Source of the DNA: JAWPMT01 sp965229785
Lineage (GTDB): Bacteria; Bacteroidota; Bacteroidia; Cytophagales; Cyclobacteriaceae
DNA length: 64,000 nucleotides
Reading direction: 5' to 3'
NCBI GenBank assembly: GCA_965229785.1
Contig: CBDDJS010000001.1
Span: 7,378,001 to 7,442,000 of the forward strand
The number at the start of each line of letters is the position of its first letter. Position 1 is the stretch's first letter. Below the pieces are notes generated by a model. It was not told the DNA's origin. It did no database searches and saw nothing but the letters and a program-made list of their open reading frames with translations. Both the position numbers and the translations under genes were made by a program. Of the stretch, positions 25,232 through 32,868 are shown one piece after another.

Positions 25232-26128
25232 ATGAAGCTTACTCAGTCAAATTTTAAGAAAGCAAAAGATTTTATTCTGACCAATGCCAGGATGATTGAA
25301 AGGCGGCTTTTTCATTTTCATTTTGAGAATGATGGCCCTGAAGGAGTTTTCCACGCCGTATATGCGTATCGAAACGCTGATGGCGGTTTTGGTCATGGCA
25401 TGGAACCAGATACGGCTTCACCCGAAAGTCAACCACTTTTTAGTGTCATGGCCTTAGAAACTTTGGATGAAGTAGGATGTCTGAATGCCGATCTTATTTT
25501 AAAAGATTTCATGCCCTATTTTGAAAGTGTTACCACGGAAAAAGGGGGTATACCGTGGATGCTGCGTCCTACGAGCGATTATCCCTGCGAAGGTCATTTC
25601 AAGGAGGTGAAAGAATGGGCTGCATTGAGTACAACAGCACCGCTACTGGGCATATTGGAAAAGTATAAAATTGATATACCCTGGATGCAAAATGCGGAAA
25701 CGTTTGTCTGGGACGAGATTGAAAGAATTGGAGAGCGGCATGTTTTTTGCCATTTATGTGTGCCGAGAAGGCTTCAATTCCTGCAATACACGCGATCAAA
25801 AGCGAAGGCAGAAGTGGCCATTAGCAACTTGAAAGAATGGATATTGGCAGATGGAGTATTGTGTCATGATCGGTCAGAGGAGGGCTGGGGTCTTTATGGA
25901 AAACCGACAAGTCTGACTTATGCCCCTTCACCCGAAAGTGTTTTAAGTTCATTGTTTGCAGAAAAAACGATCAATGCAGATCTGGATGAGCTGATCAGGC
26001 GGCAAAAGGAGGATGGAAGGTGGGATACCTGGTATGGTTTGAGTGAAGGGATGAAATTGGAATGGGCAGGTATGCAGACCTTTTGGACCCTTAAAACCCT
26101 GAAAAACTTCGATAGAATAGATTTTTAG
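25232..26128 (+). CDS. Alpha/alpha-toroid protein (prenyltransferase/squalene-cyclase-like fold)
   Basis: The 298-residue cytoplasmic protein contains repeats of the toroid type: YAYRNADGGFGHGMEPD (about 45-61), EGWGLYG and a C-terminal RQKEDGRWDTW. The QxxDGxW/GGFG pattern is shared with terpenoid cyclases and protein prenyltransferase beta subunits, but the protein is half their length and the DxDD or zinc-site motifs are not seen. The enzyme activity is unknown. It follows the AraC gene by 37 bp and may share its transcript. Confidence 0.65.
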   Translation: MKLTQSNFKKAKDFILTNARMIERRLFHFHFENDGPEGVFHAVYAYRNADGGFGHGMEPDTASPESQPLFSVMALETLDEVGCLNADLILKDFMPYFESVTTEKGGIPWMLRPTSDYPCEGHFKEVKEWAALSTTAPLLGILEKYKIDIPWMQNAETFVWDEIERIGERHVFCHLCVPRRLQFLQYTRSKAKAEVAISNLKEWILADGVLCHDRSEEGWGLYGKPTSLTYAPSPESVLSSLFAEKTINADLDELIRRQKEDGRWDTWYGLSEGMKLEWAGMQTFWTLKTLKNFDRIDF

Positions 26129-26229
26129 AAGTAAGCCAGGATTATATATTGGCAGACTTTGTAAAACCTCCCGTCAGATATTAGCGGCAATCTTAAGCAG
26201 CTTTGCTTTCTTTGGTGAAAAGCTTGGCC

Positions 26230-27663
26230 ATGTTCGATTTAAGTCCTGAGGAAAGGCAGCGTGTAATGCTGCATACGTTGAAAGCGCTGGAAGATTATTA
26301 TCATGACACCCGTGAGAGACGTGTATCTCCTTATCTGGATATCCAGCGGATCCAACAACAGGCTCAGGCAGATTTCGGGGTGGGCCGATCGGGAGAAGAG
26401 GCGGTGGACCATGTGATCGCGAGCCTGGAAAAATTTGCAGTTCAGACACCCCATCCCAGCTATTATGGTCTCTATAATCCACGAGCTACGTTTGCAAGTA
26501 TCCTTGGTGATTTGATTGCGGCAACTTACAATCCCCAGATGGCGGCTTGGAGCCATTCACCCTTTGCGGTGGAGGCAGAGAATCACCTTATTCGGGAATT
26601 TGGGAAGAAATTTGGACTGCCAGAGAATGCGATTGATGGTGTTTTTACCGGGGGAGGAGCTGAGGCCAACACCACCGCCGTATTATGTGCACTTAATCAT
26701 GCCTTTCCGGATTTTGCTAACGAAGGTGTTGTTAATGTAGCAAAAAGACCATTGATCTATTGTTCGGAAGAAGCACATCATTCTGTGATCAAAGCGGCTC
26801 GATCCGCGGGATTAGGACTTGAATCGGTTCGGAATATCCCCGTGAATGGTCAGCAGGAAATACGAATCGATCAATTGCAAAATCAGTTGAATGAAGATAT
26901 TGAAGCTGGTCATCGGCCCTTCATGCTAATTGGCACTGCTGGAACAACTGGGACCGGGGAAGTAGATCCCCTACCCGAATTGGCCAACATAGCAAAGGAT
27001 CATGGCCTTTGGTTTCATGTAGATGCGGCCTGGGGGGGTGCAGCCATTTTGTCGAAGAGCTGTTGTCATTTGATAGCAGGAATAGATCGGGCCAATTCAA
27101 TCACCTTTGATGCTCATAAATGGCTTTCAGTTCCTATGTCCGGGAGTATGTTCATTACCGCTGATCTTGAAATCCTAAGTAAGAGTTTTCGGATCACCAC
27201 AGAGTACATGCCGAAGGATGCGGGTGATCTTGAAATCGTAGACCCCTTCACGCATTCCATTCAATGGTCACGCCGATTCATTGGATTGAAGCTTTATTTG
27301 TCCCTGCTTATGTATGGTTGGGAAGGCTATGAAGAAGTGATCGAACATCAAATCGATATGGGGAATACGCTCCGGAGCCTCTTGCAACAGAAAGGATGGA
27401 CAATACTGAACCAGACATCTCTCCCAGTGGTGTGTTTTACGCACTCGGTTTTTGAGAATGACCCTGAATTTATTCCCTGGATCGCCCAGGCCGTAGTTGA
27501 TTCTGGAAAAGCCTGGATCTCCCGATATCCAGTGAACGGACAGCCGGCCCTGCGAGCGTGTATTACCAATTACGATACACAAGAAGTAGACCTAAAAGCA
27601 TTGGTCTCACTGCTGGAAACTAAAAGAAACGATTATGACCGAATGAAAAATATGGGGATATAA
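26230..27663 (+). CDS. Group II PLP-dependent amino-acid decarboxylase
   Basis: The 477-residue protein (ATG 26230; the frame opens at a TTG 27 bp earlier) is of the aromatic-L-amino-acid/glutamate/diaminobutyrate decarboxylase fold. FTGGGAEANTTA binds the PLP phosphate, HH at 183-184 stacks on the ring, VDAAWGG has the PLP Asp265, and FDAHKWLS has the Schiff-base Lys297. It would decarboxylate an L-amino acid to an amine; substrate choice (aromatic versus acidic) cannot be fixed by eye. It ends 5 bp from the convergent metalloprotease gene. Confidence 0.88.
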   Translation: MFDLSPEERQRVMLHTLKALEDYYHDTRERRVSPYLDIQRIQQQAQADFGVGRSGEEAVDHVIASLEKFAVQTPHPSYYGLYNPRATFASILGDLIAATYNPQMAAWSHSPFAVEAENHLIREFGKKFGLPENAIDGVFTGGGAEANTTAVLCALNHAFPDFANEGVVNVAKRPLIYCSEEAHHSVIKAARSAGLGLESVRNIPVNGQQEIRIDQLQNQLNEDIEAGHRPFMLIGTAGTTGTGEVDPLPELANIAKDHGLWFHVDAAWGGAAILSKSCCHLIAGIDRANSITFDAHKWLSVPMSGSMFITADLEILSKSFRITTEYMPKDAGDLEIVDPFTHSIQWSRRFIGLKLYLSLLMYGWEGYEEVIEHQIDMGNTLRSLLQQKGWTILNQTSLPVVCFTHSVFENDPEFIPWIAQAVVDSGKAWISRYPVNGQPALRACITNYDTQEVDLKALVSLLETKRNDYDRMKNMGI

Positions 27664-27668
27664 TATAA

Positions 27669-29078
27669 TTACCTGTTCTTCTTTAGTCCTGATTCATCAA
27701 CGGGTTGCCATTTAATTGATTTGACCTTTCTTTCAATATCGACGGTTGTAGCTGCGGTTGAATTGTTTTTAAATATGCCGATACATTCGTTTTTCAAGGT
27801 TTTTGCCATCCACCAGTGATTGGAATAAGTTCCTTGTGTGATTTTTTCATCAGGTTGAAGCGTAGCATACTGAGCAAGCTTCTGATCGTAATCAACCCAA
27901 TAAAGCTGCACTGCTTCTGTGAGGTGATTCACAAAAGTGATTTCAGTAGATTCAACGGCTCCATCTATGCGTAAATTCTTAGGATCTTCACAAGGTGAAA
28001 GAACTGCTGCTGAAGTTACCGGGTTGAGTTTTATTGATAGTTTGGTAGACTGGGGGTCGTTGCTTGACTCCTCCGAATCATTATCGATGGCTATTTCCTT
28101 TATATCTCCTACATCCTCGTCTGATGTCAGTGTAACATAATGATTAGGGGTCCAGTTTTTCCCATCATCCCCTGAATAATAGGAATGGCCTCCTTTTATG
28201 GGAATTTTGATGGTTACAATCGATCTTCCAAGCGCATAATAATATTGTCCATCATCGCTTGTCTCAATGAATTGATACTCATCTGCCAGATAATCCTGAT
28301 GCTCGACCCAGAAGGCATCTCCACCCTTGGTGAGGTTTCTTGTAAAGGTGCCCCCATGGAAGCTGTATACCGTTTGATGGATCACTTTTCGATTGGCGAT
28401 CTCTTCATTTGTCAGAAAGAATGGGCTTTTTCTTAGGTGAGCTTTGTCCTCTGGGGTCAGATAAGTTTGGTCTGGGTATTTTCCGTAGATACCCGTCCAC
28501 ATGATAGCATCGGCGTGTTTTTTTGTATCACTTGGGTGAGGTAAACCGAATGCATGACCTATCTCATGTCCAAGTCCTGCTATCCATCTGGGTATATCTG
28601 GTTGCGTAGGATGTCGTCCAGTCAAACCTAGAAAATCATCCTCAGGCAGGTAACAGATCTGCCCTCCACCTCTTCCCGAACTTCCGGGGCCGTCAGAGTA
28701 CATCACCCAGGTATAGTTCCCTGGAATAGATTCATTTGGGAGGAGTCGTTTGATCTCGCTAAGGGCATGTTGAAATCCCCAGTCTCCTTCACCTACTCCT
28801 GGTATAGGTGTTCCGGTAAACCAGTTGGCAGGTTGATTGGACCTGAGCACTTCCACGATAGGTTCATTAAGGCGGAAGGTGCGCCCATTCATTTGTTTTT
28901 TATACCATTTCTGGATATCGAGAATGGCCATTTCAATGGCTGCTTTATAGTCAGCGCGTTCCTCACGGTCTGCAGAGACCAGGTAGATCACTCGTACGGA
29001 TGGGATTTGATCCTGAGCAAGTGTTTTGATGCTCAAAAGGGATAATGTCAAACAAATAGAGATGAACGTAGCTTTCAT
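27669..29078 (-). CDS. Secreted metzincin metalloprotease with C-terminal VHL-beta-like domain
   Basis: The 469-residue protein has a signal peptide (residues 1-21) and a catalytic domain with the metzincin zinc motif HEIGHAFGLPH (His171, Glu172, His175, His181) and a Met-turn at AIMWTG (Met193). A middle beta-rich region (about 230-350) follows. Residues 379-448 resemble the beta domain of the von Hippel-Lindau protein: VNHLTEAVQLYWVDYD, YATLQPDEKITQGTYSNHWW and ECIGIF align with its NRTxRxVxLYWxDYxG, YxTLxPGE-x-TYxxHPW pattern. No type IX sorting domain is present. The protease call is firm; the VHL-like domain is by motif pattern. Confidence 0.8.
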   Translation of the reverse strand: MKATFISICLTLSLLSIKTLAQDQIPSVRVIYLVSADREERADYKAAIEMAILDIQKWYKKQMNGRTFRLNEPIVEVLRSNQPANWFTGTPIPGVGEGDWGFQHALSEIKRLLPNESIPGNYTWVMYSDGPGSSGRGGGQICYLPEDDFLGLTGRHPTQPDIPRWIAGLGHEIGHAFGLPHPSDTKKHADAIMWTGIYGKYPDQTYLTPEDKAHLRKSPFFLTNEEIANRKVIHQTVYSFHGGTFTRNLTKGGDAFWVEHQDYLADEYQFIETSDDGQYYYALGRSIVTIKIPIKGGHSYYSGDDGKNWTPNHYVTLTSDEDVGDIKEIAIDNDSEESSNDPQSTKLSIKLNPVTSAAVLSPCEDPKNLRIDGAVESTEITFVNHLTEAVQLYWVDYDQKLAQYATLQPDEKITQGTYSNHWWMAKTLKNECIGIFKNNSTAATTVDIERKVKSIKWQPVDESGLKKNR

Positions 29079-29252
29079 GGAACTTCTTTGTTCTCATGAA
29101 GATAGGAAAAGTTAAGGGACGAAAAAGTTTATGTGTAGATAATGAGTCAAATCTATCATTTTAATTGGGACCATTCTTATGCCAGGTTGCGGTGATTTCA
29201 TCGCGATTGCACTATTTGCAAAGTACACTTTGGTTTAGGTTGCGGATACATC

Positions 29253-29669
29253 CTAGTGTTCGTCTAACGCAATGGATATCGACATGGACGTGCCGTCATA
29301 ATAGAACCTTGCCTTTTCGTATTTGGGTGGTCCAAATTGTTCTTTAGCGTTGTTAGAAACACCATAGGGTTCTTTTGGAATACCTACAAAATTTTTGTCC
29401 AGTTCATTATTGTCATTTATGTCATGGAAAACCCTGACGACATAATTCCCTGATTTTAAATTATCGTTCTGGTAGGCTACTTCAGTACCATCGATAGAAA
29501 TAGTGGTTTTGATGAATGCCTCCTTAGCTTGAAAGCTAGTTTCTGAATCATAGCATTCCATAACCAGCTTACCATCTGTAGAATTGATATTTGTGAACTT
29601 AATTTTTAGCTGAGCGTAGCTCGAAAAGCTGAAATACAAAAGAAAAGTTAAAAGGGCGAAGGCTTTCAT
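29253..29669 (-). CDS. DUF2141 family secreted protein
   Basis: The 138-residue product has a signal peptide (about residues 1-19) and a beta-sandwich domain. The family hallmark is VVRVFHDINDNNELDKNFVG followed by PKEPYGVSNN. The Asp/Asn-rich HDxNxNxxxD loop may bind calcium. The molecular function is unknown. It lies 30 bp downstream of the CPBP gene in the same direction and could be part of the PadR transcript. Confidence 0.85.
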   Translation of the reverse strand: MKAFALLTFLLYFSFSSYAQLKIKFTNINSTDGKLVMECYDSETSFQAKEAFIKTTISIDGTEVAYQNDNLKSGNYVVRVFHDINDNNELDKNFVGIPKEPYGVSNNAKEQFGPPKYEKARFYYDGTSMSISIALDEH

Positions 29670-29699
29670 AAAAGGATGTTTGTTTGATTCATTTAAGCT

Positions 29700-30395
29700 T
29701 TATGTGAGTATAAGGACCATTGAGTTATAGAGGCAATGACCAACAATAACGGCGACCAGGTTTCTTTTCCTTGAAAGGAAAACCACGAAAAAGAGGATGC
29801 CAAAAGGTATGATTAGCACAGCTGTGAGTAGCCCTAATCCCCAGTGGAGTGCGCCAAATAAAACACTTGAAGTGATGATCGTAAACCCAACTTTATACTT
29901 GTTTTTAAAACCTTCGTAGGCATAACCCCGGTAAATCAATTCTTCGATTACGGGTAGTGTTACCGCGCTGGCCAACAGTGCCCAATTGATCTGGTCCTTT
30001 ATGGAAATACCTATACTGAAATCAGGGGAGTCCCCTCTATTATTGGCCTGAATTGGTTCAACAATAAGCTCATTATAGAAATAAAGGACAATGGCCGTGG
30101 CAATGCCAACTAGTATATCGACGAGTAAATTTTTGCGGTCAATAAACCATCCGATATTTTTTAGTGTGAGATTATCTTTTCTTAAAAAAGATCTGAGAAT
30201 AAAAAACAATGCCAGATGGTTGACCATCAATATCAATGGCATGTAGGATTGAAAATAATTGGGAATAGCCGAGCCGTCTCCCGAGGTGTAAATGAAGAAA
30301 ATCACGCTGAAGATTATACTTACTAACAAAAGCATAATGGGGGGCATGATCAACATGGCCCAGGTCCTTTTGAGTAATGATTTTTCTGTATTCAT
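29700..30395 (-). CDS. CPBP family intramembrane metalloprotease-like protein
   Basis: The 231-residue polytopic membrane protein has EELIYRGYAYEGF (motif 1), FGALHWGLG (motif 2) and a degenerate third motif HCLYNS. It is the second CPBP protein in the window. It starts 3 bp after the PadR stop codon, so the PadR regulator probably controls it. Substrate unknown. Confidence 0.82.
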   Translation of the reverse strand: MNTEKSLLKRTWAMLIMPPIMLLLVSIIFSVIFFIYTSGDGSAIPNYFQSYMPLILMVNHLALFFILRSFLRKDNLTLKNIGWFIDRKNLLVDILVGIATAIVLYFYNELIVEPIQANNRGDSPDFSIGISIKDQINWALLASAVTLPVIEELIYRGYAYEGFKNKYKVGFTIITSSVLFGALHWGLGLLTAVLIIPFGILFFVVFLSRKRNLVAVIVGHCLYNSMVLILT

Positions 30396-30398
30396 AGC

Positions 30399-30965
30399 TT
30401 AGTTTTTGCTTTTATCTATTTGCCCTCTTATCATGGATTCCATTTCGTCACACCACTTCAATCTGGCTTCTCGCACCAAAATACCCAGCCTGCTTCCCGA
30501 GAGCCAGTAGGCTTTAAAGGGAACTCCTTCTGGAATCTCTTTCTCCATCCTACGTATGGCTTTCTTCAATTTGTCCAATTGCTGTTGCTGTTGCTCTCTG
30601 TGCATGTGCACATGTTGCAGGGAGACCTCCAATGGAATCAAAGGGCCCACAAAGAGTTTGAGGGACAGCTCGTCTCGGGGTACTTGGGTTGAAACAGGTT
30701 CACATAACCATTCTCCAAGCACCTTACTTCCCTGATCAGTGATCTCATAGACTGTCTTGTAAGGTTTTTTGCCTTCTTCTACTTCTTTTCCGCTGACCAA
30801 CCCTTCTTCGATCAGTACTTTTAGACTGGTGTATATCTGACCATAACTCTCACTCCAAAAATTCGACATAACCTCTTTTGTGAATTGTTTCATGTCATAG
30901 CCTGACATGGGTTCGATACTTAGCATAACCAGTATCGCATAGCGCGTCTTGCTTTTTCTGCTCAT
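30399..30965 (-). CDS. PadR family transcriptional regulator
   Basis: The 188-residue protein has an N-terminal winged helix (RYAILVMLSIEPMSGYDMKQF, then YGQIYTSLKVLIEEGLVSG and the wing KPYKTVYEIT). A C-terminal helical dimerisation domain follows with a Gln-rich stretch (HREQQQQQLDKLKKAI). PadR proteins usually repress their own operon and membrane-associated targets. A perfect 19-bp palindrome (31005-31023) upstream of the -7 box supports autoregulation together with the CPBP gene. Confidence 0.88.
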   Translation of the reverse strand: MSRKSKTRYAILVMLSIEPMSGYDMKQFTKEVMSNFWSESYGQIYTSLKVLIEEGLVSGKEVEEGKKPYKTVYEITDQGSKVLGEWLCEPVSTQVPRDELSLKLFVGPLIPLEVSLQHVHMHREQQQQQLDKLKKAIRRMEKEIPEGVPFKAYWLSGSRLGILVREARLKWCDEMESMIRGQIDKSKN

Positions 30966-30982
30966 AGATTAATCGTGTCATT

Positions 30983-31023
30983 CAAATATATACATCTTTA
31001 AGATATATATCTAATAGATATAT
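30983..31023 (-). promoter_or_regulatory. PadR operon promoter and palindromic operator
   Basis: On the minus strand TATATTTG (30983-30990) matches the -7 consensus TAnnTTTG exactly. No TTTG is found at -33. In its place ATATATCTA (31005-31013) and TAGATATAT (31015-31023) form perfect 9-bp arms around one base. A repressor there would block the -33 region. Confidence 0.6.
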
Positions 31024-31167
31024 TAGAGATTGTAATTTTTACATATTTCATTTACAAGTTTTTCCTTTTGGCCTTATTGCTTGATTCCAGAAAACAAGCA
31101 ACTGATATGAATAGGAGAAAAAAGCGCAGAGAGTTTTAATAATTGTTTCAGATTTCTTCTAATGAAA

Positions 31168-31175
31168 TATATTTG
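31168..31175 (+). promoter_or_regulatory. -7 element of tRNA-Leu gene
   Basis: TATATTTG is an exact TAnnTTTG match 11 bp before the tRNA 5' end. The -33 region reads TTGTTT, a weak match. Confidence 0.55.
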
Positions 31176-31186
31176 CAATCCTTTTC

Positions 31187-31268
31187 GCGCAAGTGGTGAA
31201 ATTGGTAGACACGCTATCTTCAGGCGGTAGTGCCTTACGGTGTGGAGGTTCGAATCCTCTCTTGCGCA
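31187..31268 (+). tRNA. tRNA-Leu (anticodon CAG)
   Basis: The 82-nt cloverleaf has acceptor stem GCGCAAG/CTTGCGC with discriminator A. The D-arm contains GGTAGACA, the anticodon loop is TTCAGGC with anticodon CAG, and the long variable arm is TGCCTTACGGTG. The T-arm is GGAGG-TTCGAAT-CCTCT. CCA is not encoded. Its 3' half is the source of the tandem repeats that follow. Confidence 0.95.
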
Positions 31269-31274
31269 CAATCT

Positions 31275-31302
31275 AAAGCGTAGACTCTTCTACGCTTTTT
31301 TT
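31275..31302 (+). terminator. Intrinsic terminator of tRNA-Leu
   Basis: AAAGCGTAGA (31275-31284) pairs with TCTACGCTTT (31289-31298), followed by a T-run. The same hairpin closes every repeat unit downstream. Confidence 0.85.
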
Positions 31303-32159
31303 GTTTTCATTTTAATAACATGAGCATTTTCAGGAAGATCGAGCGCCTTACGGTGTGGAGGGCGGTTCGCCGCTGCGACGGTTGGCCGTTGCCATCGAAT
31401 CCTCTCTTGCGCACAATCTAAAGCGTAGATTCTTCTACGCTTTTTTAGTTATTCATTTTAATAACATGAGCATTTTCAGGAAGATCGAGTGCCTTACGGT
31501 GTGGAGGGCGGTTCGCCGCTGCGACGGTTGGCCGTTGCCATCGAATCCTCTCTTGCGCACAATCTAAAGCGTAGATTCTTCTACGCTTTTTTAGTTATTC
31601 ATTTTTAATAACATGAGCATCCCAGGAAGATCGAGCGCCTTACGGTGTGGAGGGCGGTTCGCTGCTGCGACGGTTGGCCGTTGCCATCGAATCCTCTCTT
31701 GCGCACAATCTAAAGCGTAGATTCTTCTACGCTTTTTTTGTTTCCATTTTAATAACATGAGCATCTCCAGGAAGATCGAGCGCCTTACGGTGTGGAGGGC
31801 GGTTCGCCGCTGCGACGGTTGGCCGTTGCCATCGAATCCTCTCTTACGCACAATCTAAAGCGTAGATTCTTCTACGCTTTTTTAGTTATTCATTTTAATA
31901 ACATGAGCATTTTCAGGAAGATCGAGTGCCTTACGGTGTGGAGGGCGGTTCGCCGCTGCGATCGAATCCTCTCTTGCGCACAATCTAAAGCGTAGACTCT
32001 TCTACGCTTTTTTTGTTTTCATTTTAATAACATGAGCATCCCCAGGAAGATCGAGCGCCTTACGGTGTGGAGGGCGGTTCGCCGCTGCGACGGTTGGCCG
32101 TTGCCATCGAATCCTCTCTTGCGCACAATCTAAAGCGTAGATTCTTCTACGCTTTTTTT
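31303..32159 (+). repeat. Six tandem tRNA-Leu-derived repeats, each with its own terminator
   Basis: Six units follow the tRNA, anchored by GCCTTACGGTG at 31345, 31491, 31637, 31782, 31928 and 32057 (spacing 145-146, last 129). Each copies the tRNA from its anticodon loop (TTTCAGG or CCCAGG form) through variable arm, T-arm, acceptor 3' strand and terminator hairpin. The 5' half is missing. In the T-loop a single T is replaced by 33 nt that fold as two hairpins: GCGG-TTCG-CCGC and a 7-bp GCGACGG-TTGG-CCGTTGC stem. The unit at 31928 keeps only 17 nt of the insertion. Units differ by few substitutions, so the array is recent or kept uniform. Function unknown. Confidence 0.9.
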
Positions 32160-32352
32160 GTTTTCTTATTTAGACCTCCAAAACTGATTAACTAAAACCT
32201 TGGATCATTTATAGGGTCTAGCATTTTGTTGGCCGATTGAGTTGATCCTAACCACCCGGATTGCAGGCCTTTCTTCCGTGGATGGAAGTAAAAGGCGCAA
32301 TCTTCGGTGAGTCATTTTTAGTTTTTCGGGAGCCAATCTGCCAACAAAAGAA
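32160..32352. repeat. Intergenic stretch with diverged mosaic-repeat block
   Basis: No ORF was recognised. ACTGATTAACTAAAACCTTG and the following GGATCATTTATAGGGTC (about 32180-32218), then CGATTGAGTTGATCC, resemble blocks of the repeats at 5240-5455 and 9630-9998. Confidence 0.35.
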
Positions 32353-32378
32353 GAGCCCCCTTAGGGGCCCCTCCCAAA
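32353..32378 (-). terminator. Probable terminator of the SnoaL-like gene
   Basis: GAGCCCC (32353-32359) and GGGGCCC (32364-32370) form a GC-rich stem with one G-T pair. Minus-strand TTCTTTTG follows it, giving a modest T-tract. Confidence 0.5.
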
Positions 32379-32381
32379 CAA

Positions 32382-32759
32382 CTAAACAGTTGGTGGTTTC
32401 GGTGGTTCGTAGAAGAACTGTTCAGTAAGTACTTTGCCGTTTTTCACATGATATAGACATATTTCCTCAGATTGCTGTCTGCCCCCTTCGTGAAAGGTGA
32501 TGTCACTGACCATCTTCAATACGATGTGCTCTCCCGCCACTAACGGCTCGGAGACGTCCACACCATGAAATTCTTTGACCAATTTTGACCATTCCTGTCC
32601 TTTCTTCTGGATGTTGGCGATGCCGGTTGTAATGCCACTCATTGCACCCTCAGGCTCTATGCTAGCTGCATCCTCGTGAAAAAGTTCATCAAGTGCCTGT
32701 TCCCAGGCGCCTCGCTGGCACAACGTGACCAGCCGTTTTGCCACTTCTGCTGTTGTCAT
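32382..32759 (-). CDS. SnoaL-like/NTF2-fold protein
   Basis: The 125-residue protein (ATG 32757-32759; an open frame continues 11 codons upstream) has the NTF2-like cone fold pattern: AWEQALDELFHEDAASIEPEG (about 18-38), GKVLTEQFFYEPP at the C-terminus, and a conserved acidic cavity. Members act as small ketosteroid-isomerase-like enzymes or ligand-binding proteins. The reaction is unknown. It is divergent from dinB, with a perfect -7 box and a 19-bp palindrome between them. Confidence 0.75.
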   Translation of the reverse strand: MTTAEVAKRLVTLCQRGAWEQALDELFHEDAASIEPEGAMSGITTGIANIQKKGQEWSKLVKEFHGVDVSEPLVAGEHIVLKMVSDITFHEGGRQQSEEICLYHVKNGKVLTEQFFYEPPKPPTV

Positions 32760-32789
32760 TGTTCTTGTATTTGGGTCTAAAATCCTTAG

Positions 32790-32834
32790 CAAAGATAGAA
32801 AACTAAATCCAATATTTTTAGTAAATTACTAAAA
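32790..32834. promoter_or_regulatory. Promoter of SnoaL-like gene and 19-bp palindrome shared with dinB
   Basis: On the minus strand TATCTTTG (32790-32797) is an exact TAnnTTTG -7 box. TTTTAGTAA (32816-32824) and TTACTAAAA (32826-32834) form a perfect inverted repeat around one base. Additional ACTAA/TTAGT half-sites occur near 32801 and 32837. The site lies at the -33 position for the SnoaL-like gene and 35 bp before the dinB ATG. Confidence 0.6.
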
Positions 32835-32868
32835 TAATTAGTTGTTAAAATGCACCTTTGCTAACGCC

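Noticed and set aside
31355..31995. Several 60-86 codon frames on both strands within the tRNA-Leu repeat array
   Set aside because: They arise from tRNA-derived and terminator sequence repeated in register and show no protein-like features.
31303..32159. CRISPR array
   Set aside because: Units are ~145 bp and nearly identical throughout, with no unique spacers and no cas genes.
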